A stretch of 64,000 bases of DNA from Sphingomonas bacterium (GCF_028292945.1 NZ_JAQGLJ010000128.1:1-64000); one strand, 5' to 3'; counted from the stretch's first letter, positions 33,429 through 42,302 are shown. The notes: generated from the letters alone by a model not told the origin. Program-made: numbers and translations.

Positions 33429-35246
33429 ATGCCGCCTGCCCTCACCACCGATCCGCGAGTCGAGCCACCGCTGTGGCCGACGCTGAAGCGATTCCTGCCG
33501 TTCCTGTGGCCGGCGGGCGAGCCGGCGCTGAAGGTTCGAATCGTCGCGGCGATGATGTTGGTGGCAGCGTCCAAGGTGACGCAGGTCTATGTCATCGCCT
33601 TCTCGCTGAAATGGGCGGTCGACGCGATGGCGGCAGGCGATCGGTCGGCGACCTGGCTCGTGGTCGCGCTGGTGGTGGGCTATGCGGCCGCGCGGTTTGC
33701 GACGACGCTGTTCGACAATCTCCGCAACACGCTGTTCGAGCGCGTCGGGCAGGAAGCGACGCGGCGACTGGCGGCGACGGTGTTCGCGCACCTGCACCAG
33801 TTGTCGCTGCGCTTCCATCTCGAACGCCGCACCGGCGCGGTGACCAAGGTGGTCGAGCGGGGCACCAAGAGCATCGACACGATGCTGTACTTCATGCTGT
33901 TCAACATCGCGCCGACGGTGCTGGAGTTGGGGCTGGTACTCAACATCTTCCGCGGCTCGTTCGGCTGGGGAATGGTCGCGGCGACCTGCATGATGGTGGT
34001 CGCATATATCTGGTTCACGCGGGTGGTGACGGACTGGCGCGCGGCGCTGCGCACGCGGATGAATGACCTCGACACCGGCGCGGTCGCGCACGCGGTCGAC
34101 TCGCTGCTCAATTTCGAGACGGTCAAGTATTTCGGCGCGGAAGCGCGCGAGGCGAAACGCTATGAGAACGCGATGGTCGCCTATGCCAATGCGGCGACCA
34201 AGTCGGAGAACAGTCTGGCGTGGCTGAACGTCGGTCAGGCGCTGATCACCGGGCTGATGATGGCGGCGGGCATGGCCTTTGTGGCGCGCGGGTGGGGGGC
34301 CGGCAGCTTTACGGCAGGCGACGTGGTGCTGATCTCGACGCTGTTGTCGCAGCTGTTCCGCCCGCTGGACCTGCTGGGCATGGTGTATCGCACGATCCGG
34401 CAGGGCGTGCTCGACATGAGCGCGATGTTCGACCTGGTCGATACACCCGGCGAGATCGTCGACGCGCCCGATGCGACGGTGCTGACCGTGCCGAGCGGCC
34501 ATGTCCGGTTCGAGGGTGTGCACTTTGCCTATGACGGAGACCGCGAGATTTTGCGGGGGATCGACCTGGACGTGCCGCCGGGGACGACGTGCGCGATCGT
34601 CGGCGTGTCGGGCGCGGGCAAGTCGACGATCGCGCGGCTGCTGTTCCGCTTCTACGACCTGACGGGCGGGCGGATCACCATCGACGGGCAGGACATCGCC
34701 CGCGTGACGCAGGCATCGCTGCGGTCGGCGATCGGGATCGTGCCGCAGGACACGGTGCTGTTCAACGACACGATCGGCTACAACATCGCTTACGGCCGTG
34801 AGGGCGCGAGTACCGAAGAGATCGTCCGCGCGGCGCGCGGCGCGTCGATCGCGGACTTCATCGAAGGGCAGCCCGAGGGCTATGACACGCGTGTCGGCGA
34901 GCGTGGCCTGAAGCTGTCGGGCGGCGAGAAGCAGCGCGTCGCGATCGCGCGCACCTTGTTGAAGAACCCGCCGGTGCTGGTGCTGGACGAGGCCACGTCG
35001 GCGCTCGACAGCCGCACCGAAGCTGCGATCCTGGATACACTGGACGAAATCGAGCGCGGCCGCACGACCCTCGTCATCGCGCACCGGCTGTCGACGGTAG
35101 TGGGCGCGGACCAGATCGTCGTGCTGGAAGCGGGCGTCGTCGCCGAGCGCGGCCGCCATGCCGAGCTGCTGCGGCGTGGTGGGCTGTACGCGGCGATGTG
35201 GAACCGGCAGCAGACCGAGCGCGACGAGTTGCTGGCGGCGGAATAA
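33429..35246 (+). CDS. Atm1/HMT1-type ABC exporter (fused permease-ATPase)
   Basis: A 605-residue half-transporter. Six membrane helices lie in residues 30-330, including the family's FNIAPTVLELGLV and NFETVKYFGAEAREAKRYENAM. The ATPase domain has Walker A GVSGAGKST, signature LSGGEKQRVAIARTLL, Walker B VLVLDEATSALD and IAHRLSTV. Atm1-type proteins export glutathione-linked sulfur species or metal conjugates from the cytosol. The start ATG 33429 is preferred; the track start at GTG 33390 adds residues that look like translated repeat sequence. The gene is convergent with the following one. Confidence 0.93.
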   Translation: MPPALTTDPRVEPPLWPTLKRFLPFLWPAGEPALKVRIVAAMMLVAASKVTQVYVIAFSLKWAVDAMAAGDRSATWLVVALVVGYAAARFATTLFDNLRNTLFERVGQEATRRLAATVFAHLHQLSLRFHLERRTGAVTKVVERGTKSIDTMLYFMLFNIAPTVLELGLVLNIFRGSFGWGMVAATCMMVVAYIWFTRVVTDWRAALRTRMNDLDTGAVAHAVDSLLNFETVKYFGAEAREAKRYENAMVAYANAATKSENSLAWLNVGQALITGLMMAAGMAFVARGWGAGSFTAGDVVLISTLLSQLFRPLDLLGMVYRTIRQGVLDMSAMFDLVDTPGEIVDAPDATVLTVPSGHVRFEGVHFAYDGDREILRGIDLDVPPGTTCAIVGVSGAGKSTIARLLFRFYDLTGGRITIDGQDIARVTQASLRSAIGIVPQDTVLFNDTIGYNIAYGREGASTEEIVRAARGASIADFIEGQPEGYDTRVGERGLKLSGGEKQRVAIARTLLKNPPVLVLDEATSALDSRTEAAILDTLDEIERGRTTLVIAHRLSTVVGADQIVVLEAGVVAERGRHAELLRRGGLYAAMWNRQQTERDELLAAE

Positions 35247-35850
35247 TCAGGCGCAGGTGAGCCGCACCACCTTTGCCGGCTTGTCGAACACCAGCGACGA
35301 ACACCGGCCGAGCAGATCGCGGCCGATCAACAAGCCGGCGCGGCCCGGCTTGCCTTTTGCCGCGGCCAGCACCTCGTCCGGGTCGGCGTCGGCCTCGCGG
35401 ATGGTATTGGCGGCACCGCCATCGCCGACACGTACGGCGATTCTACTCAGCACCAACGGACCGAATGCGGCGGGTTCGGCCAACGTCAGCGTGCGCACCG
35501 GCCGGCTTACCCCGAACGCGATCAACGCCGGCCGCGACTCGCCGGACATCGTGCCGCGATGCGCCCTGGCGAGCGCGACGCCGAGGGCGGCGCTGGTTAT
35601 CGTGCGGGGTGTCAGCGGATCGAAGCGAACAGCAGTCCTGACGCTGCCCAGCATCGCGGTGCCGGCGCTGAGCCCGGAATGCAGACCCTCGAGCGGCAGC
35701 GACATGGTCCGCTCGCCCGCGCTCGGCGGCCCCAGAACGAAACCGACCACCGGATCGGGGAGCCCCCCCGGGCCGATCGCCGGTCACCGCTCGCTCCGCT
35801 GCGGGCGGGGCGGCGGCGACTAGCAGGGAGGCGAGCAGAAGGGAGCGCAT
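35247..35850 (-). pseudogene. Exported protein, frameshifted at a G7 run
   Basis: The first 30 or so codons from ATG at 35850 encode a signal peptide (MRSLLLASLLVAAAPPAAERA). The frame then fails, and the remaining 165 codons continue in another frame (LPDPVVGFVLGPPSAGERTMSLP ... LLIGRDLLGRCSSLVFDKPAKVVRLTC). Removing one G from the seven-G run (C7 at 35763-35769 on the plus strand) joins them exactly. The C-terminal pattern recalls a degenerate retropepsin-like aspartyl protease fold, without a clear D-T/S-G; that is a guess. Either a phase-type homopolymer mutation or a base-calling error. Confidence 0.65.
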
Positions 35851-35985
35851 GGACGGGATGTCGCCGCGAATCGTGGCAGCCGAGCGGCGTTCGGCTGCCT
35901 TATAAACGGGCACCTACCGCAAGCCTGCTTAGGAAACCGTCTGCTTTCGCTGCGATGCCCTGGGACCAGGCACCGGAATCCGCCC

Positions 35986-36002
35986 TTGGCACGGCGGTTG
36001 CT
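35986..36002 (+). promoter_or_regulatory. Sigma-54 promoter of glnK-amtB
   Basis: TTGGCACGGCGGTTGCT matches the sigma-54 (RpoN) consensus YTGGCACG-N4-TTGCW fully: the GG of the -24 element is at 35988-35989 and the GC of the -12 element at 36000-36001. Transcription should begin about 12 nt downstream, near 36013, leaving a short leader with GAAGGGGC before the ATG at 36035. It implies NtrC-type activation under nitrogen limitation. Confidence 0.88.
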
Positions 36003-36034
36003 AGGCTCTCACGCGGGACACCGAAGGGGCAGGC

Positions 36035-36373
36035 ATGAAGCTGATCGTCGCGATCATCAAACCGTTCAAGCTGGACGAGGTGCGAGAGGCCCTCACCACG
36101 CTTGGCGTGGCGGGGATGACTGTCACCGAGGTCAAGGGCTTCGGCCGCCAGAAGGGCCAGACCGAGATCTATCGCGGTGCCGAATACTCCACGAACATGG
36201 TCCCCAAGATCAAGATCGAAGTGGTTTGCGACACCGCACTTGCCGATCGGGTGGTCGAGGCGATGCAGCAGGCGGCGAACACGGGAACGATCGGGGACGG
36301 CAAGATCTTCGTGCTCGACGTGGGCCAGGCGGTGCGGATCCGCACCGGCGATACCGACGGGAACGCGCTGTGA
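36035..36373 (+). CDS. glnK: Nitrogen regulatory protein P-II (GlnK)
   Basis: A 112-residue PII protein. MKLIVAIIKPFKLDEVREAL, the T-loop GQTEIYRGAEYSTNMVPK with the uridylylation site Tyr-51, and C-terminal TGTIGDGKIFVLDVGQAVRIRTGD are all intact. It senses ATP/ADP and 2-oxoglutarate and plugs the AmtB channel when nitrogen is plentiful. It is named glnK rather than glnB because it precedes amtB and has a sigma-54 promoter. Its stop overlaps a GTG in the amtB frame. Confidence 0.96.
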   Translation: MKLIVAIIKPFKLDEVREALTTLGVAGMTVTEVKGFGRQKGQTEIYRGAEYSTNMVPKIKIEVVCDTALADRVVEAMQQAANTGTIGDGKIFVLDVGQAVRIRTGDTDGNAL

Positions 36374-36396
36374 ACGGTTCTGTGACGGGGGAACAG

Positions 36397-37827
36397 ATGA
36401 AGCAGATGGGCAAATATGCATTGGCGGCGGGAGCCGGCATCCTCTTTGCGGTGCCGGCACTGGCCAATGTCGCGGCGCCGGTTATCTCCGCGCCGGCTGC
36501 GTTCGTGCCGACCGCCGAGATGGTCAACAAGGGCGACGTCGCCTGGATGCTGGTCGCCTCGGCGCTGGTGCTGATGATGTCGGTGCCGGCGCTGGCGCTG
36601 TTCTATGGCGGGCTGGTGCGCGCCAAGAACATGCTCAGCGTGCTGATGCAGGTGCTGACGATCGTCTGCGTGGCGGCGCTGGTGTGGTTCGCCTGGGGCT
36701 ATTCCATGGCCTTCACCTCGACGGGTACGCCGTTCCCCAAGCTGTTCGGCGGGCTGGACAAGGCGTTCCTGGCGGGCGTCAGCCCTTCCACGTTCGCGGC
36801 GACATTCTCCAATGGCGTCTATCTGCCCGAATATGTCTTCATCATCTTTCAGATGACGTTCGCGTGCATCACCCCGGCGCTGATCGTCGGCGCGTTCGCG
36901 GAGCGGGTGAAGTTCACGCCGCTGATCATCTTCGTCGTCGCGTGGCTGACGCTCGCTTATTTCCCCATCGCGCACATGGTCTGGTATTTTGCCGGGCCTG
37001 ACTTCCTGTACGCGGCGCCGACCGACACCGGGCTGATCTGGGGCTGGGGCGCGCTGGACTTCGCGGGCGGGACGGTGGTGCACATCAACGCCGGCATCGC
37101 CGGGCTGATCGGCTGCATCGTGATCGGCCCACGCATCGGCTACAAGACCGAGCCGATGCCGCCGCATTCGCTCGTGATGACGATGATCGGCGCGTCGCTG
37201 CTGTGGATCGGCTGGTTCGGCTTCAATGCCGGGTCGGGGCTGGAAGCCAATGCATTCGGCGCGCTCGCCTTCATCAACACGCTGGTGGCGACGGCCGCCG
37301 CTGGAGCCACCTGGGCGATAATCGAACAGGTGGTTCACAAGAAGCCGTCGCTGCTAGGCGCCGCGTCCGGCGTCGTCGCCGGCCTGGTCGCGATCACCCC
37401 GGCGGCGGGGTTCGCGCACCCCGGCACCGCGATCCTGCTCGGCGCGGTGGCGTCGGCGGGGTGCTTCGTGTTCGTCACCACGGTCAAGAACGCGTTCAAA
37501 TATGACGACACGCTCGACGTATTCGGCATCCACTGCGTCGGCGGCATCATCGGCGCGCTGGGCACCGCGATCGTCGCCGACCCGGCGCTCGGCGGGCAGG
37601 GCTGGATCGACTATACCGCGTCGGTCGCCAAGGCAGGCGAGTATTCGATGTCGGGCCAGTTCGTGACGCAAGCCTGGGCGGTGGTCACCACCTTGTTGTG
37701 GAGCGGCATCGTGTCGGCGGTGCTGTTCCTGGCGCTGAAGCACACGATCGGGCTGCGGGTCCCGGCCGAGATCGAGAGCGAAGGCCTCGACCTCCACGAA
37801 CATGGCGAGCGCGCCTACAACCTTTGA
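36397..37827 (+). CDS. amtB: Ammonium transporter AmtB
   Basis: A 476-residue protein with a signal peptide (MKQMGKYALAAGAGILFAVPALA) and 11 membrane helices. Family landmarks are DVAWMLVASALVLMMSVPALALFYGGLVRAKN, AHMVWYF (first pore His region), DFAGGTVVHINAGIAGL and FGIHCVGGIIGALGTAI (second pore His). It conducts NH3/NH4+ through the inner membrane under GlnK control. The start ATG 36397 has GGGGGA 5 nt upstream; the GTG at 36370 overlapping glnK is possible. A strong terminator follows. Confidence 0.96.
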   Translation: MKQMGKYALAAGAGILFAVPALANVAAPVISAPAAFVPTAEMVNKGDVAWMLVASALVLMMSVPALALFYGGLVRAKNMLSVLMQVLTIVCVAALVWFAWGYSMAFTSTGTPFPKLFGGLDKAFLAGVSPSTFAATFSNGVYLPEYVFIIFQMTFACITPALIVGAFAERVKFTPLIIFVVAWLTLAYFPIAHMVWYFAGPDFLYAAPTDTGLIWGWGALDFAGGTVVHINAGIAGLIGCIVIGPRIGYKTEPMPPHSLVMTMIGASLLWIGWFGFNAGSGLEANAFGALAFINTLVATAAAGATWAIIEQVVHKKPSLLGAASGVVAGLVAITPAAGFAHPGTAILLGAVASAGCFVFVTTVKNAFKYDDTLDVFGIHCVGGIIGALGTAIVADPALGGQGWIDYTASVAKAGEYSMSGQFVTQAWAVVTTLLWSGIVSAVLFLALKHTIGLRVPAEIESEGLDLHEHGERAYNL

Positions 37828-37892
37828 CGAGATTGGGCGGCGGGATCCTCTCCCCCGTCGTCCAAACCAGGTTCCTCCTGCGAACGCGACTA

Positions 37893-37926
37893 AACCCCGG
37901 CACAGCGATGTGCCGGGGTTCTTTTC
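37893..37926 (+). terminator. Intrinsic terminator after amtB
   Basis: AACCCCGGCACA GCGA TGTGCCGGGGTT is a perfect 12-bp stem with a 4-nt loop followed by CTTTTC. This is the best rho-independent terminator in the window, 65 bp after amtB; it also lies just downstream of the convergent small gene. Confidence 0.88.
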
Positions 37927-37934
37927 ATGTCAGG

Positions 37935-38156
37935 TCAGGCGCGACGTCCGCGGAACGTATTCGCCAGCGCCAGCGCCGCGACGCCCAGAAAGGCGGCGCT
38001 GGTCCAGGGGCGCGCCTTGGCGAAACTGGTCGCCTTCTGTGTGACCGGCGCATCGCCCGAGAAATGCTCGCGGAAATCGTCGGCCAGGCCGGTCTTGGCG
38101 GTGTCGGTCTTGGGGGTGGACGTATGCATGGTGGCTTCGGTCATCATGTTCTCCAT
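37935..38156 (-). CDS. Small membrane-anchored hypothetical protein, 73 aa
   Basis: Function not recognised. The N-terminal half is polar and Thr/Lys-rich (TEATMHTSTPKTDTAKTGLADDFREHFSGD). The C-terminus has one hydrophobic helix (TSAAFLGVAALALANTF) and ends RGRRA. The layout recalls ElaB/YqjD-type inner-membrane proteins, which associate with ribosomes or envelope stress, but sequence similarity is not clear. The start may be Met-5 (MTEATMH). It directly follows a decayed desaturase gene on the same strand. Confidence 0.55.
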   Translation of the reverse strand: MENMMTEATMHTSTPKTDTAKTGLADDFREHFSGDAPVTQKATSFAKARPWTSAAFLGVAALALANTFRGRRA

Positions 38157-38213
38157 CGGGCGCGATCATGCGCCCAGCGGGCGGCTCAACGTCCAAAGGC
38201 CGCGAGAGTGCCC

Positions 38214-38672
38214 TCAGCCGGCCGTCGGCCGTCGCCGCGCTTCGCGTTCCTGCCACTTGGCGCGGATCGAGTCGCTGGTCGCGCGAGCCGTCGTGGCTCC
38301 AGCCGGGCGGACGCCACAGATAGTCGAGCTTGTGCCGCCACGGTGCCGCCCGAACATTGCGCGCGATCCCGACCCGTTCGGGGAACGCGGCCCAGGCCAG
38401 CGAAAAACTGCCGACATCCTTGACGAGGCCATAGCGCGGGCGGTCGTCGTCTCGCTCGGCGACGAAGGTGCCGAACAACCGGTCCCAGACGATGAACACG
38501 CCCGCCGACAGCGCGCCCGCGATCGTGCTGCCGAGCCCCAGCGTCAGGCTGGTAAGCGTATCGCGCGGGCAATAACGCTGCCGATCCCGTTGGCGGGCAC
38601 CAGCATCTCGGCCAGCATCAGCAGGACGAAGAACGGGACCGCGAGATCGACGGGGCGCGGCAGGTCAGGCGT
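38214..38672 (-). pseudogene. Sterol desaturase/fatty acid hydroxylase remnant, multiply damaged
   Basis: Three blocks in successive frames read like one sterol desaturase. An N-terminal block (PDLPRPVDLAVPFFVLLMLAE) starts at ACG where ATG would be expected. After a frameshift comes RYCPRDTLTSLTLGLGSTIAGALSAG, joined directly to the family's C-terminal VFIVWDRLFGTFVAERDDD ... WRPPGWSHDGS. A further shift then gives RATSDSIRAKWQEREA and a TGA. The central region of about 150-170 residues that carries the catalytic His boxes is missing, apparently by deletion between short GCGGGCGT-like repeats. Catalytically dead. Confidence 0.75.
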
Positions 38673-39081
38673 GGCGAAGTTCTTCGACCGCGTCCCCCTC
38701 CGCGAGTGCTGCCAGCCGCCGCAGGTCCAGCGCGTCGACGCCCTTCAACGTCACCGCGCCCAAGCGCCGCTCGCCGGTTTCGATCACCGTGCCCTCGGGC
38801 GAGGCGCGGACAGCCGACCAGCGCACCTCGCGCACGGCGGGCCTTGTGCCGTGCAGCTTGATCGCGGCGAGCCTGCCGTCCTGGCCCACCGCCAGCGCAC
38901 CCGCGCCGTCCGCGCCGACCACGAGGTCGATAACTGCGAAGCCCGCGAGCGCGGTCTCGGTGGCGGCGGCGACCTCTTCCGGGCCGCCGATCCTCGCATC
39001 GCGCCCCAGCCGCAGCAGCCGCGCGGTGCCCACCAGCGCCAGGATGGCGACGAGAGCCCCACCGAGCAGCAGGAGGCTCAT
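38665..39081 (-). CDS. Hypothetical membrane-anchored protein, 138 aa
   Basis: Function not recognised. MSLLLLGGALVAILALVGTARLLRLG is an N-terminal membrane anchor. The rest is a soluble beta-rich domain (IDLVVGADGAGALAVGQDGRLAAIKLHG ... RRLGAVTLKGVDALDLRRLAALAEGDAVEELRHA). The start (39081) overlaps the stop of the TIGR01244 gene by 4 bp, and its stop overlaps the start region of the desaturase remnant, so the three formed one operon. Confidence 0.6.
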   Translation of the reverse strand: MSLLLLGGALVAILALVGTARLLRLGRDARIGGPEEVAAATETALAGFAVIDLVVGADGAGALAVGQDGRLAAIKLHGTRPAVREVRWSAVRASPEGTVIETGERRLGAVTLKGVDALDLRRLAALAEGDAVEELRHA

Positions 39082-39512
39082 CGCGCGCGCGCCACCGCGT
39101 CGAGCGAGGGCCGGAGACTGGACAGATCGTATCCGGCCGCTCTGGCCTGGCCGACCAGCAGGTCGCGATCGCGCCCGGCCTGCGCGGCGGCGAGCGCCCA
39201 CAGGTTGCACGAGCGCGTTCCCGAACGGCAATAGGCGAGCACCGGGCCGTCGGCGGCGACGACCGCCGCCGCCATGGCGTCAAGCTGCGGCTGCGCGAAG
39301 CCGGCCTGCGTCACGGGCACTTCGGCATAGGCCAGTCCTGCGGCCTCGGCGGCGGCGCGGACTGCGTTGCCCGACGGCTGGCCGGGCTCCTCGTCATCGG
39401 GCCGGTTGTTGACGATCGCGACATAGCCCGCGGCGGCGATGGCAGGCACGTCCTCAGGCGCGATCTGCGGCGCGACGGCGAAGCGGTCGTTGAGCGGGCG
39501 GATGGAGAGCAT
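39078..39512 (-). CDS. TIGR01244 family sulfur transferase / DSP-like phosphatase
   Basis: A 144-residue protein with the dual-specificity-phosphatase-like fold of the TIGR01244/Blh N-terminal family: SIRPLNDRFAVAPQIAPEDVPAIAAAGYVAIVNNRPDDEE at the N-terminus and the P-loop LAYCRSGTRSCNLWALA (catalytic Cys, invariant Arg) near residue 94. Homologues are proposed to act in sulfide or persulfide metabolism; the substrate here is unknown. First gene of a small operon with the membrane-anchored protein and the broken desaturase. Confidence 0.88.
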   Translation of the reverse strand: MLSIRPLNDRFAVAPQIAPEDVPAIAAAGYVAIVNNRPDDEEPGQPSGNAVRAAAEAAGLAYAEVPVTQAGFAQPQLDAMAAAVVAADGPVLAYCRSGTRSCNLWALAAAQAGRDRDLLVGQARAAGYDLSSLRPSLDAVARAR

Positions 39513-39526
39513 GGCCTTCTATACCC

Positions 39527-39670
39527 GATCCTCACCGGCACGGGGAGGGGGACCGTGGCCGCGAAGCGGGCATGGTGGAGGGGCGTCGCCTCAGCAGTGC
39601 CGCTTGCGGCCAAGCCCCTCCACCACCCGGCTGCGCCGGGCGGTCCCCCTCCCCCTTGCGGGGGAGGATC
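39527..39670. repeat. Large REP-like inverted repeat, family D
   Basis: A 144-bp block reads GATCCTC ... GGGGAGGGGGACCG ... GGTGGAGGGGC and then its inverse GCCCCTCCACCACCC ... CGGTCCCCCTCCCC ... GAGGATC, with small hairpins CCGGCTGCGCCGG and CCCCCTTGCGGGGG inside. It separates the TIGR01244 gene from recQ and touches the recQ stop, so it probably also shapes the recQ mRNA 3' end. Confidence 0.75.
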
Positions 39671-41432
39671 AGCCAGCCGCCCGGATCACCTGAAGGAACG
39701 CATCGCCATAGGCGTCGAGCTTGCGGGCGCCGATGCCGGACAGCATCGCCAGTTCGGCGCGCGAGCCGGGGCGTCGCGCGGCCATCTCTCGGAGCGTCGA
39801 ATCGTGGAAGATGACATAGGGCGGCACGCCGGCGTCTTGCGCCAGCTCGCGACGACGCCCCCGCAATGCCTCGAACAGCGGATCGTCGGCCGGATTCGCG
39901 ACCGCCGCCCCGCCACCCCGCGCGCGCCGTTCGCGCCGGACCTGAGGCACGACCGACAGCCGGTCCTCACCTTTCAGCAGGCCGCGCGCGCCCGGCCCGA
40001 ACTCCAAGCCGCCATGCTCGTTCGCCCGCAGCGCATCGCGCAGCAGCAGCGCGCGGCCCACCGGCTTGAGCAGCGCCGTCTCGTCCCCGTCGACGATGCT
40101 CCAGACGGACAGTTTCTCGTGCCCGTTCATCAGGCTGCGCTCGGACGATTTCCCGGTCAGCACCTGCTCGATATAGGTGACGCCGAACATCTGGCCGGTG
40201 CGGAACACGGCCGACAGGAATTTGCGCGCCAGCTCGGTCGCATCGACCGCGCCCGTCGACCCGAGGCAATTGTCGCAATTGCCGCAGTCCTGCGCGAGGT
40301 CCTCGCCGAAATGGTTGAGCAGGATGCGCCGGCGGCACCCGCCGGTCTCGACGAGCGCCGACAAGGAGGTGAGCCGCGCCTGCTCGCCCGCCTGACGCGC
40401 GGCTTCCACCTCGCCGATGCGCTGGCGCGCGCGGACGAAGTCCTCCGCGCCCCAGAACAGATGCGCGACCGACGGGTCGCCGTCACGACCCGCGCGGCCG
40501 GTCTCCTGGTAATAGGCCTCGATCGACTTGGGCAGGCCGGCATGGACGACGAAGCGCACGTCCGGCTTGTCGATTCCCATCCCGAACGCGATCGTGGCGC
40601 AGATCACCATGTCTTCGGAGCGAACGAAGTCCGCCTGATTGCGCGCGCGCACCCCGGCGTCGAGGCCGGCATGATAGGCGCGCGTCGGACGGCCCGTGGC
40701 GGCGAGCGACGCCGCCATCTTCTCCGTGCCCGCGCGGCTCTGGCAATAGACAATGCCCGGCCCCGGCGTGGCGCGGACGATGTCGGCAACCTGGCGCGGC
40801 GTGCTGGTCTTGGGCGTGACGTGGTAGCGGATATTGGGCCGGTCGAACCCGGAGACGATCAGCCCGTCGGCGGGGATGCCCAGCTGTTGCAGGATGTCAT
40901 GGCGGGTATGCTCGTCCGCGGTCGCGGTGAGCGCAAGGCGCGGTACATCGGGGTAGCTGTCGAGCAGCGGGCGCAGCAGGCGATAGTCGGGGCGGAAATC
41001 ATGCCCCCACTCGCTGACGCAATGCGCTTCGTCGATCGCGAACAGGCTGATGCGGGCTTCGCTCAGCAGCGCGCGGAAGTGACCCTGCGACGCGCGTTCG
41101 GGGGCGATGTAGAGCAGGTCCAGTTGGCCGGCCCGAAACCGTGCGAGCGTCTCGGCGCGGTTCTCGTCGGCCGACGTCAGCGTGCCGGCGCGGATGCCGA
41201 CGGCGGTGGCGGCGCGCAGCTGGTCGTGCATCAGCGCGATCAGCGGCGACACGACGACGCAGGTGCCCTCCAGCATCACGGCGGGCAGCTGATAGCAGAG
41301 CGACTTGCCGGCGCCGGTCGGCATCACCGCGAGCGTGCGGTCGCCGGCGAGCACACGCGCGACGACATCGGCCTGGACGCCGCGAAAGGCAGGGAAACCG
41401 AACACGCGCTGAAGATGGGGAAGGGGGTTCAC
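39669..41432 (-). CDS. recQ: ATP-dependent DNA helicase RecQ
   Basis: A 587-residue 3'-5' helicase. Motifs: [10 protein letters not shown] (motif 0), [14 protein letters not shown] (Walker A), [42 protein letters not shown] and [10 protein letters not shown] (motif VI). The RQC zinc site has four Cys in [26 protein letters not shown]. An HRDC domain occupies about residues 505-587 ([16 protein letters not shown]...[13 protein letters not shown]). All domains of the classical enzyme are present. It acts in recombination and replication-fork repair. Confidence 0.96.
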   Translation of the reverse strand: MNPLPHLQRVFGFPAFRGVQADVVARVLAGDRTLAVMPTGAGKSLCYQLPAVMLEGTCVVVSPLIALMHDQLRAATAVGIRAGTLTSADENRAETLARFRAGQLDLLYIAPERASQGHFRALLSEARISLFAIDEAHCVSEWGHDFRPDYRLLRPLLDSYPDVPRLALTATADEHTRHDILQQLGIPADGLIVSGFDRPNIRYHVTPKTSTPRQVADIVRATPGPGIVYCQSRAGTEKMAASLAATGRPTRAYHAGLDAGVRARNQADFVRSEDMVICATIAFGMGIDKPDVRFVVHAGLPKSIEAYYQETGRAGRDGDPSVAHLFWGAEDFVRARQRIGEVEAARQAGEQARLTSLSALVETGGCRRRILLNHFGEDLAQDCGNCDNCLGSTGAVDATELARKFLSAVFRTGQMFGVTYIEQVLTGKSSERSLMNGHEKLSVWSIVDGDETALLKPVGRALLLRDALRANEHGGLEFGPGARGLLKGEDRLSVVPQVRRERRARGGGAAVANPADDPLFEALRGRRRELAQDAGVPPYVIFHDSTLREMAARRPGSRAELAMLSGIGARKLDAYGDAFLQVIRAAG

Positions 41433-41478
41433 GCGCGGCCTATATCGGCGGGATGCGCCGCCATGCTAGGGTCGCGGC

Positions 41479-41745
41479 ATGGATGTGACCGACAATCACG
41501 GCGAGCGCCGCTTCGAGCTGCCGACCGATGCCGGTCCGGCGATCGCCGCCTATGAGATCGACGGCGACACGATCACCTTCACCCATACGGTCGTGCCGGA
41601 CGAGGCCGAAGGTCAGGGCGTCGGCGGGCGGTTGATCGCCGGCGCATTGGCGGATGCACGGGCGCGGGGGCTGAAGGTCGTGCCCGCCTGCTCGTTCGTT
41701 GCCGCGTACCTGAAGCGTCACCCGGAGGTGGCGACGCTCGCCTGA
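41479..41745 (+). CDS. YjdJ-type GNAT N-acetyltransferase
   Basis: An 88-residue minimal acetyltransferase. ITFTHTVVPDEAEGQGVGGRLIAGAL holds the acetyl-CoA pyrophosphate loop (Q-G-x-G-G/x-x-L), and GLKVVPACSFVAAYLKRHPE is the family's C-terminal signature. The substrate is unknown. It is divergent from recQ with 46 bp between starts. Its last 28 bp overlap the 3' end of the convergent flavin-binding protein gene. Confidence 0.87.
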   Translation: MDVTDNHGERRFELPTDAGPAIAAYEIDGDTITFTHTVVPDEAEGQGVGGRLIAGALADARARGLKVVPACSFVAAYLKRHPEVATLA

Positions 41746-42302
41746 ACCGAGGCTTGAGGTGTCTGCGTTGCGACGCGGACGGGCAGGCCGTCGATCGATC
41801 GGTTGCGCCCCTGCATCTTCGTGAGGAGTTCGTCCGGCGAGCGCTGCGCGTGATATTTGACCAGCGTCGGGCGTTCGCGCGCGAGCGTCATCTCCGGCAC
41901 GCCCCAGCCGCAACTGGTCTGCGTCTGGTCGATGCGCATGACGAAGATCTGGCGCGTGCCGGGCAGCAGCTCGAAATGCGCGGCGAGGTCCGCCCACTCG
42001 CCGTCCTGCGGCAGCACGGCGCGCGCATTCCCATACAGGCGGAAGATCAACGCCGGTCGGTCGAATGCGCAGAACATTACCGTAATGCGGCCCTCATCGG
42101 CGAGCAGATGAGCATTGGTCTCGTTGCCCGACCCCATCAGGTCGAGCCAGGCGACGGTGGCGTCGTCGAGCACGCGAAAGCTGTCGAGCCCCTTGGGGCT
42201 GAGGTTTATGCGTGCACCGGGTGCGGCAGTGGCGACGAAGAATACCGGCTGCCGCGCGATGAAAGCGCGGTGATCAGGGGTGAGGCGGTCGAAGAACTCC
42301 AT
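41718..42302 (-). CDS. Pyridoxamine 5'-phosphate oxidase-like flavin protein
   Basis: A 194-residue protein of the PNPOx-like split-barrel family. RLTPDHRAFIARQPVFFVATAAPGARINLSPKGLDSFRVLDD and WLDLMGSGNETNAHLL are characteristic. The family binds FMN or F420 and reduces or oxidises small molecules; the substrate is unknown. The start MEFFDRLT (42302) is preferred over the track's earlier Met. The C-terminal tail (QTPQASVQASVATSG) reads through the end of the opposite acetyltransferase gene. Confidence 0.83.
   Translation of the reverse strand: MEFFDRLTPDHRAFIARQPVFFVATAAPGARINLSPKGLDSFRVLDDATVAWLDLMGSGNETNAHLLADEGRITVMFCAFDRPALIFRLYGNARAVLPQDGEWADLAAHFELLPGTRQIFVMRIDQTQTSCGWGVPEMTLARERPTLVKYHAQRSPDELLTKMQGRNRSIDGLPVRVATQTPQASVQASVATSG

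Noticed and set aside
33351-35159. 602-aa minus-strand ORF opposite the ABC exporter
   Set aside because: Antisense shadow of a gene with all ABC motifs intact.
39555-41555. 666-aa plus-strand ORF opposite recQ
   Set aside because: Antisense shadow; its N-terminus is translated repeat sequence.
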